Assembly (NCBI RefSeq): GCF_964204645.1
Contig: NC_134025.1
Location: 8,685,001 to 8,749,000, forward strand
Length of the DNA: 64,000 nt
Origin: Tubulanus polymorphus
Taxonomy: Eukaryota; Nemertea; Palaeonemertea; Tubulaniformes; Tubulanidae
Direction: 5' to 3'
Shown: in pieces, positions 47,801 to 62,800 of the stretch
Numbering within the stretch: the stretch's first letter is position 1
Layout of the letters: every line of letters begins with the position of its first letter
Translations under genes and position numbers: made by a program
The notes under the pieces: model-generated
Told to the model about the DNA's origin: nothing
Databases searched by the model: none
The model's input: the letters and a program-made list of their open reading frames with translations, nothing else

Positions 47801-50800
47801 CGACATTTTTATATCAATATTCGTTTTAATTGTTTTTTGCTCGCCCCGCTCGCTATCACCGTCGGTATTCGACACCGAACTTTGAAATTCACTCATATTT
47901 GATAACGCGAATATATGTAATCCTTTATCGGTTTGATTGAGTGTTGGAGTGCGCAAATCCTTGGCCTCAGTAGCTATTAAGTCCCTCCTCAGGCTCTGTA
48001 TAAAGAGATAAAGAAACAAAAGGGATGACACATCTACTCACTATCTACACAGTGAGTCGCTGAAATAAAAAAGGATGTGCAAATAATGGATCGCAGATCA
48101 ATCACCCTTACCCCAGTAACAACCACAAAAATATTGTATATTATTAACCAAATTACTATGATTCTTAGTGAAGTTTGTTTTAAGGGGAGAACATATCATA
48201 TCCATTGTTTGCACAACCACTCGCGTTAGTACCTGGGTTAGTGTACATGGACACAAACAAATGTGCCACAGGTAACTTACTTAATGATGGAGTAGATTTA
48301 GTCTGATCTTGACCTTTGAGCAGACGACCTTGGAATTCTCTTGGTTCAGGTGCTTTGTTATTGTAGCGTCTCTTCAAAGTTACTGAACTTTCACCATCTA
48401 TGTCTACCTGGTACCTAGCTGCATCTTCACTACGGGGCCTGGATGGCTTTTCGATCTGCGATGTTGGCCTTCTCGGTGATGCTGCAAGGGAATAAGAAAC
48501 TAACAAAATGAAGACTTTCAGAATTTCAAGGCTGGTTTCAAGAGATTTTTTGCAACGGGAGTCAGTAGTTCTTATGTGTCTACGCTTCACTAATATTTTC
48601 GTGATTGTTATAACTGAAGCCCCTGAGTCAAGAATTACTTGCACAGTGACAGAACTATTAATAATGACCCAAATACCCGTGAAACCAATCCCTTTTACAA
48701 AAGACATGGATCAACATTCATGCATAACTGCCATTAGCGTAAGGGAATTCATTACAACTGTTGACTAACACCTCTACTTTAAATCAGATATTACAATACA
48801 AAACAAGACAATTACCTCTTTGTATTTCAGGGGATGGTTGATTCAGTAAGGTGGCAAGTCCATGGTAAACTGCAGCTTTACGGGCAACTTTCAGTGTTAC
48901 TCTGTCACCTGTTTTTACCATCAACTCAGCAGCCCTAAAACAGCAATATAGATGGTTATCATTAATCTCAAATACCAGATAAATAGCATAGATTAGACAT
49001 AGAAATAAATATATAATCTGTGTGGGAATAGTTTTTAAGAACTCACTTTTCTTGAGAGACACCAATTAAACTCTTGCCATCTACTTCTAAAAGTTGATCC
49101 CCTGCTTGTAAACGGCCATCCTGAATAACAGAAGTTATATCAGTTCACTCTCTAGAAATCTAACCATCAAGATGGCGTTTTATGACATGAGAATGCATGC
49201 TTACCAATGCTGCTGCCCCATCTGGCACGACAGACTTGATATAAATACCACGTTTATCCTGATTTTCGCCCTAGAGAAAAAATAAAGCTATTACAAAGCT
49301 GACATTGATATTACAGATAAATATAGTGCATCAACGGTAAGGATGCATGGTGGGCTACACAGAGGCATGCTTTCAAACACTTCATATCATTCAAATACGA
49401 AAACATGAAATGAATTTATGTGGCAATTATCTTTAGACAAAGAGCAATACAATAAATTGAATTTTCAAAACATATCCATAAATGACGATGAAATTTTTCA
49501 TCTAAGAATGAGGCCCAGCAATTGACGCTTGCCATTTTATTGTACAGCGATTATACTGTGTATGAAGACAAGACATTCAATGTGTAAATAAAGACCTGTC
49601 TACATAGAAATTCTTTAGACATTCGACAATAGGGCAAAAATTATGGGGACACTTTTTATTTCCCAATATAAAAGTCTATCTTCCACTTCAATGAATTCAA
49701 AATATTTTTGGAGATCAGATTTTCTCGCCTAGTCGAAAAACATTGATATATGTAATATAAGGGCCAACATTCCTTAGATGTTTAAGTCTTTTTTTCATAC
49801 CAAACATCGACAACCCATTCTAAAGAAATATAGATTACATAAGGAATGTTTAAATATTGATTCGAGGAATGTTTGAATTTCGATTCGAAGAGTATAAAGA
49901 AATTATTCCAAGCTATTAAAACAACATTGCTACCTTTTTGAGTCTTTTAATGTATAGCCTATTTATACATGTTAAGTCAGATTTAAGAATGATTATGATA
50001 AATCTAGACGACCGAGTAATACAATGAATTACACAAAATCTTAGTATACAATAAAACCAACTTCGAACAAACATGGTATGTCTTATAAAATCAACCATTA
50101 AATTCTCCATGACAAACTTATTTCATGAAAACATGCCTAAGAGATATTAAGTGCAAGCCACCATGCAAGGAAGGTTCAATCACAATTAATTTACAGCCTA
50201 AGAACGAACAATTAAAAACATTGTTCAATAATGGATGGTCACGGGCTGAGACAATATTATTCAATACAGTATGACAAGTATGTAATTCCATGGGTGAAAC
50301 TTTCTGAATGCAATTAATTGATTAAAATACAGTTACAACTGGGTTTAATAAACGCATTTGAACCTGAAATCCCTTGAAGTGTTTATATCAGATATAAAAA
50401 CTGTTCCAAATATTCTGGTAGCACGTTTGTAAATCAAAGCTTTCAGAAAGTTTATCCCACTCAACCACAACACACCACCATTCACGCAATAAAAAGCAAA
50501 TGTTGAAATCCGATTGAATATGATGATAATTTCTAAGAGTGGAATTGCTCTTAAATTCCTGTGGTATGTTAACGAAAATCGAATAATTATGTTAACCAAT
50601 CGTAGAACTATTCAAAGAAAAAAAGTGTGGCCACAAAAATAATTGAATCTCAACTGGTATGCTTTTTATCATAAAAACAAGAAAATAATAAACAGTTGAA
50701 AAAGGTTAGCATTTGTTAATAATACGCAGTCTCGCAATACACATTCATACACATGTAATATAACGATAAAGTATAAAACATCTAGAAAATTAACTCAATG

Positions 50801-53800
50801 AATACCCAACTAAAAATCCTACATTGGCATAAAAGAGAGCTTCGCCTCAGTGACCGCATTGAAAATATATCAAAATAATAAAACATATACCGGGTACACA
50901 CCCTAGTCAATAATCAGGTATGACACAAAATAAACTGAATTGAATTTGGGTCATCAAATAACGTGATTTGAAATAATTTCTCTTCTTTTATTCAGAAACT
51001 TATCCAGAAGACAAGGCATATATGAATCTGATACAAACTTACCAGTCTTATCACGATAATACTGAATCATATTGGCCAGTTTGTCATCAGATCTGAAGGA
51101 TTCCGCTCGACCTAGACTTACGCGTAAAACTTTTCTCATACTCAGATAGAAAGCCTGCTGTCTGCTACATTAGCAATACTTTTATAATGAACTCATAATG
51201 AACTCCTAATAAACTGGGTTTTGAAAATATTGTATTGGGATTTTCTTACACTATTTCAAAAATATCATTGTTTCAAATTTGACGAATGGATCGTGAAGAT
51301 AAGATAATGAGGACAAAGAGGAAAAATGATGACAGAAGATAAATCAAATGGTGATATTCTATTTTCATATAAAATTCTATATCTGAAATGTTCTTCCAAT
51401 TGTACGCAAGTTAGAATTAAGGTATACTGATCACTTGCTTAGGTAAATACTCTCTTTAACGAACATAGGGTGTACGAATATATGTGAATCGGCGCCAAAA
51501 CAAAACAGGAGGGGTCAATTACATTCTTTATGTCAGACTGAAAATGAAGCATGTCCAGTAATGCGTAAAATTCCCTTGAAGTCACCACAGTTTAGCAATT
51601 TGGAATTAGCACGACATGGCCATATACAATGAACAAATTGGAACCAATTCAATTAGAGACAGTTCATTCAATTCAATCAACCAAATATTTCTCTTATATC
51701 CTGAGTAAAACATATAATCAACAATTTACAGCTTTTATAATGGACTTGGCCGAAATAAAATGGTTTGCCAGAGTTTAATGAATGCATACAAACTAAAATC
51801 TTTGCACGACCAATAGCAATGGTATTTTGATTTAAAGAATAATTTGCCAAATCAAGTATGAAGTCTGAAACACAGCAATTTTAGTTACTAATGCTGATAT
51901 ATGTTAATTTTAATCAATCATAATAGATCTACATTCATATCTTTTCATTTCTATTTTGAGATTTGTTTCGTAAGTTATATATTCAATTTCTATTCAATTA
52001 AACAATAAGGGCATCTTGAAAACTAAATGAAAAGCCAAAATGTAACTATTCAGCAAATCGACTATAAAATCAAATCATTGAAAACTACAAACTTATTTCA
52101 GTTTTAATGATTTACGAATTATGCAATTTAGATGATTAGTGATAATATAATATCCCTCGCTTTACCTCGTTAAGTATCAATCCGTACTATCCGAGTATCT
52201 GTCGTACATATGTCTATAGTCCAAAACACATTTACAGCACTCACAATGTCATGGGTAAGGAAGAAAACTTTTTGCTATGACCTATTCATTATGGCACTGT
52301 CACTGCGATGTATTGCTAGTACTGAGTGGGACGGTCTGCGCTTTATTTCGGTTAAGGCTCGCACCAAGCAGGTTTTTCAGTCACGGACGAATGTATGTGT
52401 ATAATTCAGCGTTAATACCCCTGCATAGAAATCCATTGAGCTTCCATGGGAGAAAATACATAAACCCGCGATTTCCGTAGACAAAAGCGTTTTCGTTCAT
52501 AAACGCGCATACCGGTGCAAGAATAGGTGAAAATATGCAAAGCATGCACAATTTAATGTCTCACCAATAGAATTTATGGTGGTATCTCATTTTGGCTCTA
52601 AAACGGTCTGAATTCTTGCCACTGTGCGACGTATGTGACAATATTCTAAAGCCTATTGCCGAGAAATGTTACAAATAGTTAACAAATATACCGAGCCATT
52701 CTATATTTTGTTGATATTCTAATGGGGATAATAAATTATATACACAAAATGTACATATTAGGACATTATACTAAAAGGATTGGAATTGAGAAGAAATGAA
52801 GCTCTTTAGAGACAATATTTAATCTAATACTTAGTATTTTTAAATGAAATATTATGGTTGAGGTTTACTTTAAAAATTCCAAGAGAAAATGAAATAAATT
52901 CTTCATATTTTTAGGGGGATTTCGACAACATCAAACACAAGCGCTAATATCACACATCACAAGTGTAAACCAGTAGCGTGGCAGACTACAGGAGGTCTGA
53001 TCCCTGCATTGAAATAATTTCTGATTCCTCTTTAGTATCCTGATTGAAATATAGTGACACTAATATAAATCATGAGCAAGCACTTTCAAACCATACAACA
53101 TTTTTCTTGACACTAAGTTAAACGACACTATGACCAGAAAAAAAAACATAGGCTACAACAGAAGACACCCATGACATAAATATTCCTTCCACCATTAGGG
53201 AATGCGTTCTTCTTTTATTACGGTATTATTTGAATTAAAGTCTGAAGAGTCACATTAGTGCATTAATGCAAAAGTGCTTTATATCGCTTTCTCTTTTAAG
53301 AATATAATTCAATTTAGAATATTTCTAGAATAAGCAAGCCATTCTAATCTATAGAATTGCTTGAAAAAAGACCTTCATTAAGTATGGCAGTGTCATGCTG
53401 ACAATAGACAGCTTAATCAATATGCGCATTGTATGATTTTTCAAATACCTAAAATGATACTTCTTTTTAGTCATCAAAATTTTATATTATCTGAACAACG
53501 AGCTATTTCATGATTACTAGGGAGGTATGAATTTGTCACTAATACATAACAAACAAAGCCATATTCCTCTTTCCGCGCCGAATGGACAAATACAAGCAAT
53601 CACACGCATACACACATACATACATAAACTAGATAGGTTAGCAAGGATTATAATACCATAAACACGTATAATATAACAATTTGTCATGAAAGTTATTGCA
53701 AACGTTCTTTATATATAACCAATGTCTCATTCAAAGCTGGCATTCAACATATATGCAGATTTGTATCATTGATCAGAAAAAAACTTACCGTTGCAGCAAC

Positions 53801-56800
53801 GATGCTCAGACCCATGCTGCCCTTTACTTTGTTGAAGACAATCGTACAAACTTCGGGCTCGTTAGGGACATCATTGATGGACCCTCCAGCACCAGGTTGC
53901 CTCGGGGGTGGAACCTGAAATACATAAAACATTGTACTCACTTTGGAACTACCCTGATACTCATTCTATCATAGGTTTATCTGAGAATAAAAAGCCACTA
54001 GTAATGAAATAATTCAATACATTGAAGCAAATCAACTTAGAATTGTCCCAAAAAATGATATGAGAAATTCAATACCTTAGCTAAGAATTTGGGAAAGACT
54101 TTGTAATTAGCCTTGTGCTTCCTTCTATGAGCATGAAAAAACAGATCTCGACTAAAGAAAATCTGCATCTCAAATAAAACTCCTAGCACAATATCACATA
54201 ATCCTCAACTTCCATACATGATCCAGCAATAATTACTGAATTTAAACGCATATGGTACAGTTCGAAACACAGCGTCATGAAGATGTAATCACACTGCTGA
54301 GCATAGAGAAACTAATGCACAATGTGAAGAACATAAAAACATCGTAGTCATGGAAAAGCCAATGATCGGTTGAGCAAAACAAATAGCTAAGCGGATATGT
54401 AGCATGATAATGAAAATCAATGAAACCTGTCACAGCATCAACTACAGCGCTAGAGATATACCAATCAACTTAATGAGATCAAAATATGCTATCAATTTGA
54501 AATATTAACGACCACATGTAGTGATGGGTACATTATACAAATGGTAGGTAGGCGCGAGATAGATATAAATGGAATATTAATTAAAAGCTTTGATGAATGA
54601 TGATGAAAGATGCTATACAACTACAGATCCTCATTTCTTTGGACTAAGACATAAACTATACTGACTTTATATCATATGTCATATGTAGAGGAATAATTTA
54701 GACTTAATAGACATCATCATTATTCATGAAATTATGAAAGCAATGCTGCAATTAATTTTTCTCATACCTCATTTGGCGGGCCCATGTACACCTTCCACAT
54801 ACCAGGAGAATTATGATTGATGATCAAGCGACAAATTCCTACGAAAATTAATGTACATTTGATTACTTCAATTAGGAGTGAATTCCTACAAAATTCATAA
54901 ATTAATCAGGGTTTTACTAGTATTCAATTTCCCACTATTCACTTTTCAGTTTCATTTTATTCGATCATTAGGTACAATTAATAAAATGCATGAGAGGAAT
55001 ATTTACCGGTTTTACATAAAGGTTCAACGTATTCTGGTAAGCCATTTGGCACGTCACGAACTATATCACACGAATAACCATCTTCGGGAAGTAAAAATGG
55101 CAAGTGTAGATTGGGATCCTCTTCAAGGTGTATATCGCGACCTTCACTACGTATCAGTTCATCATTTGATGTTTCAGCAATGTTCACCATTCTATAAGAA
55201 ATAATATCACAAAATAAAACTACTGAAATTTGAATTAGCTTTCACAAGTTCAGAGGCCATATACTCAAAAGTTGGTTTGAGTTAACCAGTGGATAGTTGA
55301 CATTGGGAAAATCAAAAGTCCATTGTAACTGTGGTATTTATCGGCCAGTTATCTTAAACTAACTTTCGAGCGACTGGCCCCAGTCCTACACTGATGAAGA
55401 GGCAGAAATGAAAACAAATTAATAAATGTTTTTTCTAACGCAGACTTACTTAAGGATGAGATCATGCGGAATACTTTGTTCATCTCTCATGGGTATATAG
55501 TTCTGTAGAAGTACACGCATCTGCAAGGAATTCAATTTGAACCACGACGCGCTACGATTGATCAGATCATTCGGATTGCTTTTCGGCATTTCCAGTAAAT
55601 CAGACGCTTGCAGAATACGGGCCAGGTGACAGTCAGCGGCCAATTCGAGGCCTTGTTTCTCTGCCCAAACTTCGACACGACCGAGTCGTCGATGCAGCCG
55701 ATGGCCCCACAGTCGAGAACACAACTGCAAACGCGGTTCGAGTACGAGTTGGTTAAAAAGCCACATATTGATGAAATGGAAAAGTTGTGAAAACAATTGG
55801 ATGGTCAAAGCTGCGTTAACGCGACATCTTCTCAGTAATGACATCGCAGCTGACATTGTGGATAAAACATCACCTGCAAAAAGAAAAAATGCAATGTCAA
55901 TTCCACAAAAGTTTATCGATGTTGCAGGGAATTCATATCTCCTTTATATTCTCTGAGTAATAATTTTCCTTCACATATGATTATAGTATAAAGATGTCTC
56001 CATTTTTATAAATTTCAAACTCCCATATCAACTGATATGCAACAAAAATTTTGGAAGTACAAAAAAGCTAGAAAAAAAAAACATTCAAGCTTATTAAGAA
56101 ATTGATTAAAATAAGCAAAGAAAACCATCAGCTAGGGAACAACTTTGGAGTCCATATGACTACAATTATAGACAAGAATATATTCAGGGTGCAAAAAACA
56201 CTTTGTCAGTAATAGAATTATTACAATATATATCAGCAGTGGAAATGGGATAAATTTAGGCATGCAAGAATAATTTCAACTGAACATTGATTTACCATAG
56301 GTTTGTATTTGCATTTTTACGAAGATTTCATTATATAATTTGTACATTAAAATCTATGATTTCAAGCATGCAGTTGGTGCACGAAAGATAACAATTTTTA
56401 ACTAATCAAAGCCCTTAATGATAGCTGTCTAACTATTGATGATCCTCAGTTTCATGTGTTCATAGACAATTCATGCATATAACATTGATACATTTGTATT
56501 TAGTGCTTCATTCAGTGTGTCATATATTAGACATACATGTATTTTAGTTAGCAGCTGTAATCTACACTAAGGTATTACTAAGCTCATCTTAGAAAAATCA
56601 CTCATTTGAAGTTTTCTCTTTTTTGTACGTGGAAGTATAGATACAAACATACTGTTTAATGAGATTTCATCTAGATTAATGATCTTTAGAAAATCAACAG
56701 GAAATTCATCTTCTTAAGAAAATCTGCAGATTTGAAGTCATTTGAAAATGAATTTCTCAAATCCAGGCCTGCACCTGACTCAATAGGTAAAGGAAATCAT

Positions 56801-59800
56801 ATCCACAGAACAAATGATGATTCTAGAAATTTAAGAAATTTAGATGACGGAATCGAATTTGTTTACCCATAATTGGTCGATTTCTTTGAAACCGATCACG
56901 CATCGCTGAAGAGCGGTCTTCTGAAGAAAAAAGAACTAGCCCTTTTAACGTTTTTGTCACTTTTACTGCTTATTAAAAGAAATATACTAACCCGTCAATA
57001 AGAATCTGGGATTGAAATAATTGACATACGGGGACAAAATAATGACTGGGGAACGGCAGCAAGATTCATATGCATGTAATAATGTCAATGAAGCAAACGT
57101 AAAACAGGAAAACTAGGCTATTGGAAACAAATAATTCTATATAATTTCTCTCATCCCAATGTCCTTTTTAACTAATTCTCAATATAAAATACAATATGAA
57201 ATAACATGAATTGCAATGATATTAAGGATCATTAAGATGATCTGAGAATTTACCATTGTTCCAATCTTCATCGGTGTCGTCGTCATTGTTGTCGAGGAAT
57301 GCTGGCATCGCTTGTTGCAAATCTCGCTCTAAACATAACACCAAGTGATTGAACCCGACCTCCACTGTTTCCGCGAGCACGTTCTGTGCATCTACGCTGT
57401 AGGCATTCAGGTCGCGATCTTGTTTGAAGAAGTTCAATATCTCCGATGCATTCGCCATCCAAAAGGAGAGGCCAGCTGCGTCATCCCGATTTTCCTATAT
57501 GATAACAAAAATATTCTTAACTCTACTTAAGACAGGGTACCCCATTAATTACCACTGTTTGATTTTATGCGCAACCTAGCAATTTCATCTGTTTAAAAAA
57601 ATTTCCTGACTGACTACTGTATTCCCTGATTTTTTTAAAGAAGAGAAACTGCCCTGACTTCTCTGATTTCCAGTTTAGAAGCCACCCTGTTAGATATACC
57701 AAATTTTAAGAAACAATTGACAAATATATTCACCTCAATAGTGCACTGCACGAGGCTAGCGATTTTGTTCACGAATGCTGTCAGTCGATGTGCACGTTCA
57801 GACGGATTATGTGGGTATGGACCTGTCACACGAAATCTCGTCGCCATATACAGCGAATACGTCGGAGCTAACTTAAACATCACACTCAGCGGGTCGATAT
57901 CAGTTATCAATGAAGCCAGGAAAGCATCTTCTCCTAGGAAAAAAGATCACATCATTCAGTTACGGTCTGAGTGTTCTTTTCACGTTAGCAGCGGTGAAGG
58001 TTGATCAAATATTTACCATCATCTCTAAATTCTAGAGAAGCGGGGAGTACGTCCTCCTGGTAATCAGTGCTTGGTGGTGGAAGAGTATTGGGATCTTGCA
58101 TGGCCCTAGAAATGACACATAAACATACTGATCTAAATACTCATTATCTTAAAATACACAGAATCACTAGTGGTAGTAGTGTAAATACCTATGTTGCATC
58201 ATATCGTTGTGTGGTGGATAGGGTGCCTTAGGGTCACCTTCATAGATCGGATCTGTGGATTTCTGCAGTGGAGACGTCACTCGTTGGAGCTGCTTCTTTA
58301 AAGTAATACTCTAATTAAAAGACACACCGACGAAAAAGACGAAAGGTGTTAATTGAAAGCGAGATAAACTATTAAAAAAAAAACTGAACTGAAAAACCTG
58401 TCGTCAGTACATAAACTAAACTAGGACAAACCATGTTGCCTTTAAAATGCAGAGGTACATAAGGTGTAAGGATTGAGAATAACCAAATGGAGCAATGTGG
58501 ATGTCTGTGACTAAACCAATTCATAATAGGCTACTGGAAAAATGATTAGTGCGAGTGAATAAATCAGGTTAATTTCTAGAGAATGAAATCTTTAAAGGTA
58601 CACAAAAAATGTGCTCATCCGTTTAACAGTAAGGGATGTGAATATGATTGCTTAAGCAATTTTTTCTGTTCTAACAAAACTTGTAATAAGGTCAGAACCC
58701 ATGAAAGTTGCAATTTATAGTTGCTTACCTCACCGACTAATGGATCGACAAAGCGGAATAGATTATGCTTGCCAAAACGAATAGTGTTATTGTCTTGCAG
58801 TAAAGTAGTTTCATAAATTCGTTGGTTGTCGACATAAATTTCAGCATCTTTCACAATTGGCGTGGCAGTAACTATACCTTCGGCATGAGCGATTACACAA
58901 TGCCGAGGCATAATATGTTGCCCGTATAACTGAAGATGTTGAGCTGCTGTACCGAGAGCTTGTCCGCTACCGATTTCAGTCATGTCAAATTTCAACCGAT
59001 GTATTCGTGGATTATATGGCTCAGTGCCATCTACAATGAAATTACATATAGATAAATATATATTTTCTAACCTGATACTTAAAATTAGTGAATAGAGCAA
59101 TGACATTACATATTCATTCAAGATTTATCCCCGCTATCGATCATAATAAATTGCCTTATTGCCATTACGAGAATAATAGTAGCATAATACACTATCAGTC
59201 GTGACACATTCAACGGTATTTTTTGATAAGTCAACTTTTGTGTGATCAAATTATCTAAATTAGATCCTCTGGCTGCAATTAATGTCATTATATACCGACC
59301 ACTGCCGCATAATACAAACCTGAATTCAATTCAATCAAGAATGGCAACTTTTCAATGGGTATTCCTTGGAACGTTTGGTTCTGATCAACATCAGATAATG
59401 GTCTCCCATCTGGTTTACGTTTAGGTTGCTGGCCTTGAGGTCTCCTACGTATTTGTATCATGACTTCGCCTGAAATTCAGATCAGTAATCCTTTAATATC
59501 GAATATAAGTACACAAACACCGAACGGTATCTACCACAAATGTCTCATATTCTGTAAAACGCAGATAGCCCGGTTGCTCAAGCGAGGGATGATAAACTTA
59601 TGCCAGAGTTGATACATTATGACCAGAATGTGACTGACTGCGTTAGCTAGGTAACTGTATTGATTACATTAACCACGGACAATAAGGACATTCCATTAAA
59701 TAAACAATCGTATCAAACAAACACACAACTATTTGACACACGTCACCAATTCGTTAAATCATCCTTAGTTGCACTCATCCACTTACCGAAGTTAATTGTA

Positions 59801-62800
59801 AATGTTAAATACCCAAGCCCAAGTTAGAAGTATCGATAGAAAAAAAAAAAATCATCAAAGTAGTAGAAACTAAGGGTCCAGGGACACTATGCCCTCTTAG
59901 TGAGTAGTCTTAAATGTTCGACGATCTGACAATTTCGATTGTCAATGCCCCCATGTGATCATATACAGAAACCAATTACGTTAAAACTGGCCGCAATCAT
60001 AGAACATATAAATCCCAGTACGATTGGAGATACTACGTAATTCAACGCCCCTGGTGAAGAAGGTCTGGTATGTAGAAGCAAATGACTTTGAAAATCACCA
60101 CATATAGAAAGTGTCACGATGTAAAAATTTCCCATGATTGTCTAATATGATAACAAAATGTGCATGGGAACCAATAAATCGGGGCCAACTTTTGGGCTGC
60201 AGATGTATCTAGTACGTTAACCAAATCTCATACGATACATCAAAGCATGTCAGAGTCTTCCCAAGACAACTTGATTCTATCTTCTACAAACGGATTGATG
60301 GACGACAGATTGGAGTCTCAAGAGGGCTAAAAATGTCCATACCTTTCCTGGGATTATGCTGAAGTAAAACGATCATAGGGCAATGTTCATCAGCCAGCAT
60401 CTCATCATGTGGAGGACCTCCATTGGGAGGAAACACGACCTGTTGAAAAGAGCAATCTTCACATGAAGAAATGAATGCGCAAACTACAACTTTCTTCTAC
60501 TATTTTAGTTATTTTTCAGACTTGCTCAAAAATGAAAACAGATAAAACATCTATAGTTATTTATTTGACAAACCTTGTACAAACAAAAAGCTTTCGGATC
60601 TTCTTTTTCCATTCCATATTTTTCCAGTGTCTGTTCGACAACAGTTTCAGCATTGTCAGCAGTTGACAGTACAAGGGTTTTATAAGGTACATCTGGACGC
60701 AGTGATTCCCCAAAGATCTTGACAGCATCGCCTGAAAAGATTGAAAAAGAACAAATGATACAAAGAGTCTTTATTATTCTAAGTTTATTTCATTATGGTT
60801 AACGTCCACTTACCAGCGGCTCCATCAGCTGCTCGTAATTTCTGTAGTTTCTCAGCTTTCTGTTGACGCCTTCGTTTCATCACAGCTTCAGGATTTGATA
60901 TCGTTCGAGTGAAACTCGTTTCTGGCAACTCGCTGTATAGCTTTTCAGTCACGCTATCGTTTTCTTTACCCTTCGCTTTGGCTTCTTTATCTTTCTTCTT
61001 TTTCTCCTTCTTTTCCCGTTTCGATAGTTTCCGTTTGAAATTCGACTGTTGCTCCGGCGGTTTAGTGTGGAAACCTTCCATCTTAAAATAGGGGAAATAT
61101 ATCTTTCAACTACTGAAATTCCTACATCGAATCCATGTCTCTTGAGCAAGAAATGATTTAGCAATGATATCTTACAAAGGCTGTTTTCTCATCTTCTCTT
61201 TTGAGTAGTAACCTTCCTTCCCGGTCATCTTTACCCCAACTAAGTTGTACCAGCAATGGTTTGTCTTCATCATTTAATTTCCTTTCATCTGGAATAAGAT
61301 ATTTTCCTAGGTAAAAAATACACTCCTCCAAGGTGTAATTTAAATTTTAGGGGAAGACACACTATTCATTCCTACAGACAGACTATATTTAGGGTAGAAA
61401 ATTCTAGGGGAAGGTATCTTTATATTGAGAATAAACTCAATACTTTCTGGGCCATTTCTCCTGACTCAAAACAGAATTATGTCATTGGCAATCATACGTT
61501 CAAACATTCCAACGTAAAGCGTTGACACATACAGCAATTAATACTAACACAAAATCGATACTATCGGTCAAGTGGTTTGTGATTATTTTGCGTTGTATGT
61601 TGTCACACGAACATCATCATAAGAGCCTCCTTTAAAACATTCCACGAACTCTCACCCTACAGTGGCAGATTGCTAAGTAACAAGTTTTTATTATCTGTAC
61701 ATACGTCTAAGAATCCTTCGGAATGAGTATGTCACTTTGTTTCAGTGAAAATATGAGTCAACATATAATTGAGTGTTCATTGTGTGCACTAATAGCAGAG
61801 GGGACTTTAAACACTTTCCAATGCCATATCACTGGCTAATTTGTAGCCGAAATTCCATTATCAATTCATAGAAATTAAGTCTCTTTACCTTAATTTCCTA
61901 TAATTTAGACTCATGGGTATTCATAGTTCAGAGATTATTCATTCATAAGCTCAGTAGTAGTAGTAGTAGTAGAAATAATACATGAAAAACGTGTTAGTTC
62001 AAGAAAGCAGTCTTTCTAATAGTATTGTTTAGTAGACTATAATCCACAGGGGTGTAGATATCTCAGCTATAAACAGATATTCAAACTGACTGCAAATTTG
62101 TGCAGTTTTTTCTGTATTGTTCATTTCCTATGACTACTGATAAGAAAATGTACTAAAGAGTAATGTGATGCAGGCTTTATCGGATTACTACTGAGTATTG
62201 CTAGCTTATCAGGTTAGCATAACTGAAGTCATTTGATACTAGTGAACCAGAGAAATTGGTGGCTACAGATCTGTAAAATTCAATGAGCTCTTTTCATTAC
62301 ATTGCCAATAATCATAAAAGGCCACTTAACAATCAGATTTTTCTAGTGTACAGAAAATAAGTACCAAAATCTATGAATTATAAATAAATTTAGTTCATAT
62401 GCAGCCGGCATGGATAGCCTACATCATCATCATGATATAGGAACTAAATACTCAAAGAATGTTAGCTATGCTGCGAAAAAGATGACAGGCTTCGATTATG
62501 AATACATTCCTGTCGAGATCTGCGTTCATCTAGCCTATATCGAATTAATCATGAATAAAGATGCAACGCAGTGGAGGCGTATGAAATCATCTAACCATGC
62601 GTCAGAGTAAAAAGGCGTTGACTACTATCATTATAGGATGTTATTATCAACAGATACACAATTATTCCACTGTCTTTTGGAATGTGGAATTCCAACTATG
62701 TGAACACAAGAATATCACCAAAAAAACATCTCTTTTCACATTTAGTCTTCACCGTGTTAATTCTATGAGATGAACTAGCAAATTAAGCAATTCATGATGT

